Source: DATMYQ01 sp035560935 (lineage in GTDB: Bacteria; Bacillota; Negativicutes; Sporomusales; Sporomusaceae). From it: DNA of 22,532 nucleotides. The stretch is taken from positions 1-22,532 of the forward strand of contig DATMYQ010000304.1 of assembly GCA_035560935.1 (NCBI GenBank), written 5' to 3'. Position numbers and translations under genes: made by a program. Below the pieces are notes generated by a model that was not told the DNA's origin, ran no database searches, and saw only the letters and a program-made list of their open reading frames with translations. Below are positions 14,767 to 22,520 of this stretch, piece after piece (within the stretch, counting starts at the first letter, position 1; each line of letters begins with the position of its first letter).

Positions 14767-15810
14767 ATGAGTAAGAATACGGAATATTACCTGGAATATG
14801 CCGCCGAACAGGTGGTGAGACTTTGCCGGATACCCAGTCCTTCCGGCTTTACGCATAGTATCCGAAATTATCTGATGGAAGAGCTGTGCCGCATCGGCTG
14901 CCAGCCGGAGGTTTCCCGGAAAGGTTCGGTGCTGGTGGATCTGGGAGGTACTGGTGAGCCACTTCTATTGGCAGCCCACGTGGACACTTTGGGGGCCATG
15001 GTACGATCAGTTAACCGCAAGGGTGGTTTGCAGCTGACAAAAATCGGCGGTTACCCGGAAAACTACATCGAATCAGAGAATTGCCTGGTGCATACCCGAG
15101 ATGGCCGGGAATACAGCGGCCGGATACTGATCAAAAATCCCGCGGTACATGTAAATCCGGAAACGGCGGCAAAACGGACGCTGGCCAATATGGAAGTAAT
15201 TCTGGATGAGAAGGTTTTTAATGCTGAGGACGTAAAAAAACTGGGGATCAGCGCCGGTGACTTTGTTTCCTTTGATCCTCGCACGGTGCGCACGAATAGC
15301 GGTTTTATTAAAAGCCGGCATTTGGATGATAAAGCCAGTAGCGGCGTGCTGCTGGCGCTGGCTTGCTATCTGAAGGAACAACAGGTTGCATTAAGCAGAC
15401 AGGTATATCTGCTGTTTACGGTTTATGAGGAAGTGGGGCATGGCGGCGCCAGCGGCTTGCCGCCTGATTTGGCGGAAATGATTTCCGTGGATATGGGCGC
15501 GGTGGGCGATGATCTGGGAACGGATGAATTTAAGGTGTCAATCTGTGCGAAAGATTCTAAAGGGCCGTTTGATTATGACGTAACCAACCGCTTAATTCGG
15601 CTGGCTCAAGAGGAAAAATTGAACTATGCTGTCGATATTTATCCCTCGTATGGCTCGGATGCCGATGTGGCTTTGCGGGCTGGATACGATGTCCGGCACG
15701 GATTGATTGGTCCCGGCGTGGCGGCGTCGCATGGTTATGAGAGAGTGCATTGGGAAGGCCTGCAAAATACGTTTTTGCTGTTGAAACGTTATGTGACGAC
15801 GCCGGTTTAA
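14767..15810 (+). CDS. M42 family metallopeptidase (glutamyl aminopeptidase/TET type)
   Basis: A 347-residue di-metal aminopeptidase of the M42 family, whose members usually form large tetrahedral (TET) dodecamers and trim peptides in the cytoplasm. Visible metal and catalytic residues are His and Asp in AAHVDTLG, the bridging Asp in RHLDDKASS, the Glu-Glu pair in YEEVGHGG, Asp in SVDMG, and the final His in SHGYER. The first segment, CRIPSPSGFTHSIRNYL, is also typical. No signal peptide is present. CGGAGG (about 14751-14756) precedes the ATG. Substrate preference cannot be read from sequence alone. The linked acetyltransferase might modify small peptides or amino acids, but that is only context. 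Confidence 0.9.
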   Translation: MSKNTEYYLEYAAEQVVRLCRIPSPSGFTHSIRNYLMEELCRIGCQPEVSRKGSVLVDLGGTGEPLLLAAHVDTLGAMVRSVNRKGGLQLTKIGGYPENYIESENCLVHTRDGREYSGRILIKNPAVHVNPETAAKRTLANMEVILDEKVFNAEDVKKLGISAGDFVSFDPRTVRTNSGFIKSRHLDDKASSGVLLALACYLKEQQVALSRQVYLLFTVYEEVGHGGASGLPPDLAEMISVDMGAVGDDLGTDEFKVSICAKDSKGPFDYDVTNRLIRLAQEEKLNYAVDIYPSYGSDADVALRAGYDVRHGLIGPGVAASHGYERVHWEGLQNTFLLLKRYVTTPV

Positions 15811-15885
15811 GCCTTCCTTGCGATGAGCGAAATGGGTCCGCAGGAAATATGCGTCACTGATAAAAAGATATTGTGCGGGAATCGC

Positions 15886-15914
15886 TTGAAAAAATCGGTC
15901 AAAAACATTATAAT
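15886..15914 (+). promoter_or_regulatory. Strong sigma-A type promoter for tcdA-larE
   Basis: TTGAAA (15886-15891) and a perfect TATAAT (15909-15914) are separated by 17 nt. It lies in the 150-nt gap after the M42 gene, about 45 nt before the chosen tcdA ATG. Confidence 0.8.
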
Positions 15915-15960
15915 ACGTATCAAAATACTATGAATTAAAGGAATGAATAAAGGGGATAGC

Positions 15961-16725
15961 ATGTTGAATCAATTTTCCCGGACGGAACTTCTGGTGGGGG
16001 CGGCGGCGCTGGCTAAACTGGCCCGGAGCAAGGTGGCGGTGTTTGGTATCGGCGGCGTCGGCACGTTTGTCGTGGAAGGACTGGCCCGGTCGGGCGTGGG
16101 ACATTTTGTGCTGGTGGATGATGACTGTATCTGCCTGACCAATATTAACCGTCAACTGCACGCTACCATGAAGACTGTGGGACGCCCCAAGGTGGATGTG
16201 ATGCGGGAACGGATTCTGGACATCAATCCCCAGGCGGCGGTGACCACGTTCCAGCGTTTTTATCTGCCGGAAACAGCGGATGAGTTAATACAGGATGACT
16301 ACGACTACATTGTCGACGCCATCGATACGGTCACCGGAAAAATTGATCTGATACTGCAGGCGAAAGTGCGGAACATTCCCGTGATCAGCTGCATGGGAGC
16401 CGGCAATAAAATGGATCCCACCCGCTTTGAAGTGGCGGATATCAGCAAAACGTCGGTTTGCCCGCTGGCCAAGGTGATGCGGCAGGAATTGCGGAAACGG
16501 GGGATCACCTCGCTAAAGGTGGTTTATTCCCGGGAAACGCCCCGGATACCGCAGGCTTCGGAGGAAGACAACTGTGCGACTTCCTGTGTGTGCCCGCCGG
16601 GAACCACCCGCAAATGCACAAGCCGGCGGCAAATTCCCGGCAGTATTTCCTTCGTGCCGTCCGTAGCCGGATTGATTATCGCCGGGGAAGTCATCAAGGA
16701 TCTGATTAGCGAACCGGAGGAGTAG
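15961..16725 (+). CDS. tcdA: TcdA/ThiF-family E1-like enzyme (tRNA threonylcarbamoyladenosine dehydratase)
   Basis: The 254-residue product is an E1-like ATP-dependent enzyme of the ThiF/MoeB/HesA superfamily. It has GIGGVGTFVVEGLARSG nucleotide-binding loop (from residue 29), VDDDCICLTNINRQLHA with the conserved Asp/Asn/Arg, and a VDAIDTVTGK segment. The C-terminal part, with SVCPLAKVMRQELRKRGI and a Cys-rich stretch ending in RQIPGSISFVPSVAGLIIAGEVI, matches TcdA (CsdL), which cyclises t6A37 in tRNAs. The ATG at 15961 is chosen because AAGGGG (15950-15955) lies 5 nt upstream; ATG 15943 abuts its only AAAGGA. LarE follows 65 nt downstream. Confidence 0.88.
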   Translation: MLNQFSRTELLVGAAALAKLARSKVAVFGIGGVGTFVVEGLARSGVGHFVLVDDDCICLTNINRQLHATMKTVGRPKVDVMRERILDINPQAAVTTFQRFYLPETADELIQDDYDYIVDAIDTVTGKIDLILQAKVRNIPVISCMGAGNKMDPTRFEVADISKTSVCPLAKVMRQELRKRGITSLKVVYSRETPRIPQASEEDNCATSCVCPPGTTRKCTSRRQIPGSISFVPSVAGLIIAGEVIKDLISEPEE

Positions 16726-16790
16726 AGCACAATTTGTAAGCTGGTACGAGATCATCGGTTTTGGGCCGAAGTGTCGGGAGGAGAAGAATA

Positions 16791-17612
16791 ATGACAGAAC
16801 GGGCAGAAAAAATGACGCGGCTGAATGACGAGCTGCGGAAATTGGATAGTGTGGTGGTGGGATTTTCCGCTGGTGTGGACAGTTCGTTTTTGGCGGCGGC
16901 AGCGCAGAAAATATTGGGGGACCGGGCGGTGGCCGTCACCGCCTGCTCCGCGACGCTGCCGGAACGGGAACGACAGGACGCAACCGCGGTTGCCGACTTT
17001 ATCGGCGTACGCCACGTATTTTTGGATGCGGATGAAATGGAGAGCACTGAATTTGTTGCCAACGGCGCCGACCGCTGCTACCATTGCAAAAAGTTGCGTT
17101 TCTCCCGCATGGTGGAGTGGGCGAAGGAACACGGATATCAATGGGTCTTGGATGGTTCCAACGCGGATGATGTCGGTGATTACCGGCCGGGAATGAAAGC
17201 GGTGGGGGAACTGAACGCGGTGCGCAGTCCTTTGTTGGAGGTTGGTTTGACCAAGGCGGAAATTCGTCAACAATCGAAAGAATGGGGCTTGCCGACCTGG
17301 GATAAGCCCAGTGCGGCCTGTTTGTCGTCGCGGATTGTCTATGGCCTGCCGATCACAACGGAACGGCTGGGACAGATTGAACAGGCGGAGGAGATCATCC
17401 GGGAACTATGCCGGAATCAGGTACGGGTGCGGCATCATGGTGAACTGGCCCGGATCGAAGTGTCCGCTGAAGATATTCCGGTACTGGCGGACCCGGTCAA
17501 TTCAGCCCGGGTTGTGGCAGCACTGAAGAAAATTGGTTTTGCCTTTGTTACCCTGGATCTGGCCGGATATCGCACCGGCAGTCTGAATGAGACGCTCCGG
17601 AACCGGCAATAG
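16791..17612 (+). CDS. larE: LarE-type ATP-dependent sulfur transferase (nickel-pincer cofactor synthesis)
   Basis: LarE converts the carboxylates of the pyridinium biscarboxylate intermediate to thiocarboxylates during assembly of the nickel-pincer nucleotide used by lactate racemase and relatives. The 273-residue protein has the PP-loop SAGVDS (26-31), RCYHCKK with Cys96 and Cys99, LDGSNADDVGDYRPGM, and SAACLSSRIVYG with Cys177, matching the sulfur-donor Cys of Lactobacillus LarE. All three cysteines are intact, so both sacrificial-Cys and cluster-dependent chemistry are open. The start follows GGGAGGAG (16777-16784). LarB, LarC and LarA are not in the window. Confidence 0.9.
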   Translation: MTERAEKMTRLNDELRKLDSVVVGFSAGVDSSFLAAAAQKILGDRAVAVTACSATLPERERQDATAVADFIGVRHVFLDADEMESTEFVANGADRCYHCKKLRFSRMVEWAKEHGYQWVLDGSNADDVGDYRPGMKAVGELNAVRSPLLEVGLTKAEIRQQSKEWGLPTWDKPSAACLSSRIVYGLPITTERLGQIEQAEEIIRELCRNQVRVRHHGELARIEVSAEDIPVLADPVNSARVVAALKKIGFAFVTLDLAGYRTGSLNETLRNRQ

Positions 17613-17674
17613 GAATTTTTGGTTAACTTTTCCGGGCAATAAACTTTCAATCGCTTTTTTCGTAGGCAGGGCTG

Positions 17675-17703
17675 TTGACGGACACTGTATTTTGTGATAT
17701 CAT
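17675..17703 (+). promoter_or_regulatory. Extended -10 promoter upstream of the Fe-S/Met operon
   Basis: TTGACG (17675-17680) and TATCAT (17698-17703) are 17 nt apart, and TGA directly before the -10 box makes an extended -10. The start would fall near 17710, giving about a 180-nt leader before the QueG-like gene, interrupted by a terminator at 17766-17806. Confidence 0.7.
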
Positions 17704-17709
17704 TTCTTC

Positions 17710-17806
17710 ATCGGAAAAACTTACTGCAATAGTAATAAATAGTTTGGCTGATCAGATGACTGAAGGCCGGGGTTGTCCTTTTACAGGGATAGACCTCGGC
17801 TTTTTT
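17710..17806 (+). ncRNA. Structured leader or small RNA ending in a terminator
   Basis: The predicted transcript of about 97 nt starts after the promoter at 17675-17703. It contains a small hairpin TTACT/AGTAA (17721-17735), the palindrome CTGATCAG (17748-17755), and a terminator at its 3' end. No known riboswitch class was recognised (not SAM-I, T-box or preQ1-I by motif). It could be a free small RNA or an attenuated leader of the downstream operon. Confidence 0.4.
17766..17806 (+). terminator. Intrinsic terminator ahead of the QueG-like gene
   Basis: GCCGGGGT (17766-17773) pairs with ACCTCGGC (17793-17800), one G-U included, and six T follow (17801-17806). It is about 155 nt after larE and 85 nt before the next start codon, downstream of a good promoter. 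It may end larE readthrough, end a small RNA, or attenuate the operon. Confidence 0.75.
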
Positions 17807-17891
17807 GCATGCCTGAAAATGGCAAACCTGTGTTCAGGGAAAACGATCGGAATCATTTTTCGTTTTTCAAAGTAGTGGAGGTGTGTGACCC

Positions 17892-18725
17892 GTGGGAATT
17901 CAGGATACCCGGCAGCAAATAGAAGAATATATTCGGAGCCAGGGAGCGACACTGATCGGCGTGGCGCCGGTGACCCGATGGGCGGAATACAAGGAAGTGG
18001 AACCGGACTACCGGCCAGAAAGCATTTGGCCGCGGGCCAAAAGTGTGATTGTGCTGGGAGTGCCGGTGTTACTGCCGATTTTGGAAACCACGCCGTCCAT
18101 CCACTATACCGAGTTGTATGAAACCAGCAATCGATTATTGGATCAGTTGGCCTACCGCCTGTCGGTGCATCTGAACGAGCAGGGGCATAGCGCGATTTTT
18201 CTGCCTCGGGATGGCTACGGTGATATCCGGGTGCTGGTTGAAAAGCCGCTGGCGGCGTTCAGTCACGTATTCGCCGCAAAATACGCCGGTTTGGGAACCA
18301 TTGGGTTTAATCATACCTTGATCAATTCGCGTTATGGTCCCCGGGCCCGTTATGTTTCCGTGTTCACCAGCCTGGAACTGCCGGGTGATCCGGTGCAGGA
18401 AAAGGATTTGTGCATAAATTGCCGGCTGTGTCAGAAGGTTTGTCCCACCCAGGCGTTTACGCCTCGTGAAGACCGGCTGATTGCCGATATGGATAAAAAA
18501 GCCTGTGCCGGTTATCATTCCGTGTTGCGGGATGAGCACCGCTATCCCTGCGGCGTCTGCATCAAGGTGTGCCCGGTGGGTGAGGATCGGGAACTGTATC
18601 AGAGCAAAGAGAACCGACGTTATCTAAAGGAGCGGGAGGCACTGGATAAAAATTCGGAAGACCCGGAATATCGGAGTTGGGTCCATATACGCAGGCACGG
18701 TTCCAATGGAGACCGGATTTACTAA
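17892..18725 (+). CDS. QueG-like (COG1600) double [4Fe-4S] cluster protein
   Basis: The 277-residue protein resembles the QueG (epoxyqueuosine reductase) superfamily. An N-terminal domain ends in AAKYAGLGTIGFNHTLINSRYGPR (about 126-149), and a ferredoxin-like region has CINCRLCQKVCP (Cys174, 177, 180, 184), Cys205, and CGVCIKVCP (Cys220, 223, 227): eight cysteines for two clusters. True QueG carries a catalytic Asp about 13 residues before AGLG, in a D-S/T-A/G-P element; here that stretch reads EKPLAAFSHVF without Asp. It also lacks QueG's C-terminal HEAT repeats. It is better called a QueG-like reductase of unknown substrate. GTG 17892 is the start, with GGAGG at 17877-17881. It leads an apparent operon with the PLP enzyme and metNIQ. 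Confidence 0.8.
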   Translation: MGIQDTRQQIEEYIRSQGATLIGVAPVTRWAEYKEVEPDYRPESIWPRAKSVIVLGVPVLLPILETTPSIHYTELYETSNRLLDQLAYRLSVHLNEQGHSAIFLPRDGYGDIRVLVEKPLAAFSHVFAAKYAGLGTIGFNHTLINSRYGPRARYVSVFTSLELPGDPVQEKDLCINCRLCQKVCPTQAFTPREDRLIADMDKKACAGYHSVLRDEHRYPCGVCIKVCPVGEDRELYQSKENRRYLKEREALDKNSEDPEYRSWVHIRRHGSNGDRIY

Positions 18726-18756
18726 TAGGACAGGCAGGAAAGGGGCGTTCAATATT

Positions 18757-19890
18757 ATGAACATAGAGACAAAAGCGGTGCATCTGGGCAGAAAAAGCGA
18801 TCCGCATACCGGAGCGATTACGCCGCCGTTGCATTTGGCGACGACCTTTGAACGGGAAGCGGAGGGAACCTATCCCCGGGGCTTTATCTATACCCGCCTG
18901 GGTAACCCGAATCGGGAGTCGCTGGAGGTGGCGCTGGCCGGTTTGGAAGACGGAGCCGCCGCCGCTGCGTTTTCTTCGGGACTGGCGGCGATCATGGCTA
19001 TTTTTCAGGCGCTGGCGGCGGGGGACCATGTGATTGCCTCGCAGGATTTATATCATGGGACCACCAAGATGCTTAAAGAAATTTTTGGCCCGTGGAACTT
19101 GGCGGTTACGTATGTGGACGCGACGGAACCGGATCAGGTGGCGGCGGCGCTGCGTCCCAATACTCGGCTGATCTTTTTGGAAACGCCGTCCAATCCTACG
19201 CTGCGGATTACCGATCTGGAGGCGATTGCGAAAATTGCCCGGCCGGCCGGTGTTCGCACGGTAGTGGACAATACCTGGGCCACGTCGGTGCTGCAACAGC
19301 CGCTGCGGCTGGGAATTGATCTGGTGGTTCATTCCACCACCAAATATATGGGCGGGCACAGCGACGTGCTGGGTGGCGCCGTGGTGAGCAGAGAACAGGA
19401 TGCGTTTTTTGACCGCATTCGTCTGGTCCAGCAGATTGGCGGCGCGGTGCCGGCGCCGTTTGACTGCTGGCTCGTACACCGGGGATTGCAGACGCTGCCG
19501 TTGCGCGTCGGCGCCCAGTCGGACAGCGCGGCGAAGCTGGCCCGGTTTCTGGCGGAACATCCGGCGGTGGAAAAGGTCTACTATCCCGGTCTGGCTTCCC
19601 ATCCCGGCCATGAGATCGCCGTCCGGCAAATGAGCCGGTTCGGCGGGATGATCTCGTTCCAGGTCCGGGGAGGCCGGGAAGAAGCATTGGCATTGACCGG
19701 TGCCCTGAAAATCATCGGCCGGGCCACGAGCCTGGGCGGAGTGGAAAGCCTGATTGAACACCGGGCTTCTATCGAAGGTCCGAACAGCCTGACACCGGAT
19801 AATTTACTGCGTTTTTCCGTTGGTCTGGAGAATGCAGATGATCTGATCGCTGATTTGGATGCGGCATTGACCAGTGTGGTGAAAGAGTAG
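18757..19890 (+). CDS. Cys/Met metabolism PLP-dependent enzyme (cystathionine gamma-synthase/lyase family)
   Basis: The 377-residue enzyme belongs to the trans-sulfuration PLP family, with KAVHLGRKSDPHTGAITPPLHLATTF at the N-terminus in pieces, AAAFSSGLAAI, and the PLP lysine Lys196 in HSTTKYMGGHSDVLGG. YYPGLASHPGHEIA, FGGMISF and SLGGVESLIEHRAS follow. The family covers cystathionine gamma-synthase, cystathionine gamma-lyase, O-acetylhomoserine sulfhydrylase and methionine gamma-lyase, which cannot be told apart safely here. The adjacent metNIQ suggests handling of methionine or a related sulfur amino acid. The ATG at 18757 is preferred, with AGGAAAGGGG (18736-18745) upstream; an ATG at 18706 would overlap the previous gene. 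The gap to metN is 11 nt. Confidence 0.9.
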   Translation: MNIETKAVHLGRKSDPHTGAITPPLHLATTFEREAEGTYPRGFIYTRLGNPNRESLEVALAGLEDGAAAAAFSSGLAAIMAIFQALAAGDHVIASQDLYHGTTKMLKEIFGPWNLAVTYVDATEPDQVAAALRPNTRLIFLETPSNPTLRITDLEAIAKIARPAGVRTVVDNTWATSVLQQPLRLGIDLVVHSTTKYMGGHSDVLGGAVVSREQDAFFDRIRLVQQIGGAVPAPFDCWLVHRGLQTLPLRVGAQSDSAAKLARFLAEHPAVEKVYYPGLASHPGHEIAVRQMSRFGGMISFQVRGGREEALALTGALKIIGRATSLGGVESLIEHRASIEGPNSLTPDNLLRFSVGLENADDLIADLDAALTSVVKE

Positions 19891-19901
19891 GAGTGAAGGC
19901 T

Positions 19902-20957
19902 ATGATTGAACTAGCGGGAATCACAAAAATATACAACGGGACGCAATCGGTCCAGGCATTGAAAGGAATTGATCTGAAGGTGCCGGCGGGAGAAATTTAT
20001 GGGATTATCGGCAAGAGCGGCGCCGGGAAAAGTACGCTGATTCGCTGCATCAACATGCTGGAGCGGCCCACAGCGGGAACGGTGCTGGTGGATGGGGAAG
20101 ATATGACCGGGCTGTCGGAACAACAGTTACAGCAAAAACGCAAAAAAATCGGCATGATCTTTCAACATTTTAATTTACTGTCATCCCGCACCGTCTATGA
20201 TAATGTAGCCTTCCCGCTGGAATTGGCCGGGAAAAGCCGCCAGGAAATCCGGGATGAAGTGTTGCCGTTGCTGGAACTGGTGGGTCTGACCGAATGGAAG
20301 GATCAGTATCCGGCCCAGTTGAGCGGCGGCCAAAAGCAGCGGGTGGGCATTGCCCGGGCGTTGGCCAACAAGCCCAAGGTACTGCTTTGCGACGAAGCTA
20401 CTTCGGCGCTGGACCCGCAAACCACGCAGTCGATTTTGCGACTGTTGCGGGACATTAACAAGAAGCTGGCGCTGACGATTGTGCTCATTACGCATGAAAT
20501 GCAGGTCATCAAAGAAATCTGCGACCGGGTCGGGGTCATCGAAGACGGCTTGATTATCGAACAGGGAGCGGTGCTGGAGTTGTTTACCCGGCCGCGGACC
20601 GCCACGGCCCGGGAGTTCATCCGGACCATCGTCAGTCATGATTTGCCGGACCGGTTCCGGAACATTCGTTTTTCGTCCCAGCCGGCCAGCGGCGGCAGCA
20701 TGGTACTACGGATATCCTTCGTCGGCGAAGTGGCCAGTGAACCGGTGATTTCCCGGGTGAGCCGGGATTGCCAGGTGGATACCAATATTTTGTTTGGTAA
20801 TATTGACACGATTCAGGATACGCCGTTTGGCACGCTGATTCTGGAAATATCCGGGGAGCCGGCGGCGCTGGACAGAGCCTTGCAGTATTTGCGGGTCAGA
20901 GAATTAGGAGTGGAGGTGATCGGCTATGCTGCCGGAAATCGTCAAGCTGCTGGCTGA
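19902..20957 (+). CDS. metN: Methionine ABC transporter ATP-binding protein
   Basis: MetN powers MetNIQ-type uptake of methionine or related amino acids. The 351-residue protein has Walker A GKSGAGKS (37-44), a Q-loop in IFQHFNLLSSRTVYDNVAFPLEL, the signature LSGGQ (140-144), Walker B with Asp164-Glu165 in LLCDEATSALD, and the switch His in THEMQV. A C-terminal NIL domain (about 265-345) is present; in MetN it binds methionine and shuts transport down, so feedback inhibition is expected. The ATG at 19902 has AGGAG (19889-19893) 8 nt upstream; GTG 19893 is less likely. The last 32 nt overlap metI. Confidence 0.95.
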   Translation: MIELAGITKIYNGTQSVQALKGIDLKVPAGEIYGIIGKSGAGKSTLIRCINMLERPTAGTVLVDGEDMTGLSEQQLQQKRKKIGMIFQHFNLLSSRTVYDNVAFPLELAGKSRQEIRDEVLPLLELVGLTEWKDQYPAQLSGGQKQRVGIARALANKPKVLLCDEATSALDPQTTQSILRLLRDINKKLALTIVLITHEMQVIKEICDRVGVIEDGLIIEQGAVLELFTRPRTATAREFIRTIVSHDLPDRFRNIRFSSQPASGGSMVLRISFVGEVASEPVISRVSRDCQVDTNILFGNIDTIQDTPFGTLILEISGEPAALDRALQYLRVRELGVEVIGYAAGNRQAAG

Positions 20958-21579
20958 GGCTTTGGTGGAAACGGTGTACATGGTGGGGATTTCGGCGCTG
21001 ATTGCCGTGGTGGCGGGTATTCCGCTGGGAGTTATTCTGGTCATTACCGGCAAAGGACATATTTTGGAACATAGCCTCGTGCATACCGTGTTGGGGGCCG
21101 TGGTCAACGCCACCCGTTCCACGCCGTTTATTATTCTGCTGGTGGCGATCATTCCCCTGACCCGGCTGCTGGTGGGGACCTCCATAGGTATTAACGCCGC
21201 CATTGTTCCGCTCAGTATCGCGGCCATCCCTTTCCTGGGAAGAATTGTCGAATCCGCGATCCGGGAGGTGGACCGGGGCGTGATTGAGGCGGCCCAGTCC
21301 ATGGGAGCCTCGCCGCTGCAAATTGTGCGCAAGGTATTGATTCCGGAAGCGTTGCCGGCGCTGGTGCTGGGACTGACCATCACCGTGATCAGCCTGATCG
21401 GGTTTTCGGCCATGGCCGGCGCCATTGGCGGCGGCGGCCTGGGCGACCTGGCCATCCGCTATGGTTATCAACGGTTTCGGGGCGATATTATGCTGGCCAC
21501 GGTAGTGATCCTGATTGCCCAGGTGCAGTTGGTACAGTCGTTGGGCAATCATCTGGCACAGCGGCTAAGCAAAAAATAA
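20926..21579 (+). CDS. metI: Methionine ABC transporter permease
   Basis: The 217-residue permease has five predicted membrane helices, the MetI-typical NATRSTPFIILL segment, and the EAA loop EAAQSMGASPLQIVRKVLIPEALPALVLG in parts, which docks on MetN. The late GFSAMAGAIGGGGLGDLAIRYGYQRF is a hallmark of MetI proteins. GGAGG at 20912-20916 inside metN sits 9 nt before the ATG, and the genes overlap by 32 nt, so translation is coupled. Two copies would form the channel with MetN dimers. Confidence 0.95.
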   Translation: MLPEIVKLLAEALVETVYMVGISALIAVVAGIPLGVILVITGKGHILEHSLVHTVLGAVVNATRSTPFIILLVAIIPLTRLLVGTSIGINAAIVPLSIAAIPFLGRIVESAIREVDRGVIEAAQSMGASPLQIVRKVLIPEALPALVLGLTITVISLIGFSAMAGAIGGGGLGDLAIRYGYQRFRGDIMLATVVILIAQVQLVQSLGNHLAQRLSKK

Positions 21580-21635
21580 CAGGAAAACTGTCAGCCGCAT
21601 TTAAAACAAGCAAAACAACAAAAGGGGGAATAATA

Positions 21636-22463
21636 ATGAAAAAGTTAACGTTGCTGGTATTGTTGCTCATCTTGATCGCTGGGGTGACGGCTGGTTGCGG
21701 GACAACGCCGCAAAAAACAGAAAAACAGGAAAAACCGGCGGAGGTTGCTGTGTTGAAGGTAGGTGTAACCGCCGGTCCTCATGCGGAAATCATGGAAGTG
21801 GTGAAAAAAGTAGCGGAAAAAGACGGACTGAAGCTGGAGATTGTCGAGTTTAACGACTACATGCAGCCCAATATTGCCCTGGATAAAGGAGATTTGGACG
21901 TAAACAGCTACCAGCATCAGCCCTGGCTGGACAATCAGATTAAAGACCGCAATTACAAACTGACTTCCATTGCCAAAACGGTTGTTTTCCCGATGGGGAT
22001 TTATTCGAAAAAAATAAAGAAAATTGATGAATTGAAAGATGGCGCCGTCGTTGCCATTCCTAATGATCCCAGCAACGGCGGACGGGCACTGTTGATTCTG
22101 GAAAAGGCCGGTCTGATCAAACTCAAAGCCGGCGCTGGCCTGACGGCAACTCCGGCCGATATTGCTGAGAATCCGAAAAATATCAAGATCAAGGAACTGG
22201 ACGCGGCGCAGATTCCCCGTTCACTGGATGACATGGACGCGGCGGCGATTAACACCAATTATGCGGTGGTGGCGGGATTTGTTCCCACTAAGGACGCCAT
22301 TGCGCTGGAAGCTCCCGACTCACCTTATGCGAACTTGTTGGCGGTGCGCACCCAGGACAAGGATAAGCCGGTTTTCCAAAAACTGATCAAAGCATATCAT
22401 TCCGATGAAGTGAAGAAATTTATTGACGAGAAATATAAAGGGTCGTTTGTACCGACCTGGTAA
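21636..22463 (+). CDS. metQ: MetQ-type substrate-binding lipoprotein
   Basis: The 275-residue NlpA-family protein delivers substrate to MetNI. Its signal peptide ends in the lipobox VTAGC with Cys21 lipidated, followed by a Lys/Glu/Thr-rich linker. The mature part shows KVGVTAGPHAEIMEVV, the DYMQPNIALDKGDLDVNSYQHQPWLD segment, IPNDPSNGGRALLILEKAGLI and INTNYAVVAGF, all characteristic of MetQ and its methionine-binding cleft. AAGGGGG precedes the ATG. It follows metI by 56 nt and closes the operon. Substrate could be L- or D-methionine or another sulfur amino acid. Confidence 0.95.
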   Translation: MKKLTLLVLLLILIAGVTAGCGTTPQKTEKQEKPAEVAVLKVGVTAGPHAEIMEVVKKVAEKDGLKLEIVEFNDYMQPNIALDKGDLDVNSYQHQPWLDNQIKDRNYKLTSIAKTVVFPMGIYSKKIKKIDELKDGAVVAIPNDPSNGGRALLILEKAGLIKLKAGAGLTATPADIAENPKNIKIKELDAAQIPRSLDDMDAAAINTNYAVVAGFVPTKDAIALEAPDSPYANLLAVRTQDKDKPVFQKLIKAYHSDEVKKFIDEKYKGSFVPTW

Positions 22464-22476
22464 TTTGTGAAATACC

Positions 22477-22520
22477 AGAATAACCGGTATCTTTCTGTAA
22501 TGAAAGATACCGGTTATTCT
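22477..22520. terminator. Long perfect hairpin after metQ
   Basis: AGAATAACCGGTATCTTTC (22477-22495) is perfectly complementary to 22502-22520, giving a 19-bp stem with a 6-nt loop, 13 nt after the metQ stop. The 3' arm is T-rich (TTATTCTATT) but has no clean U run, so termination is likely but not certain. The hairpin is near-symmetric and could act in both directions. Confidence 0.65.

Noticed and set aside
17613..17891. SAM-I or preQ1 riboswitch upstream of the QueG-like/Met operon
   Set aside because: Expected from the gene context, but none of the conserved core motifs of these classes is visible; only a promoter and a terminator are supported.
19048..19761. 237-codon minus-strand frame inside the PLP enzyme gene
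   Set aside because: Pure antisense shadow of a well-conserved enzyme; composition rich in Arg, Gln and His as expected for such frames.
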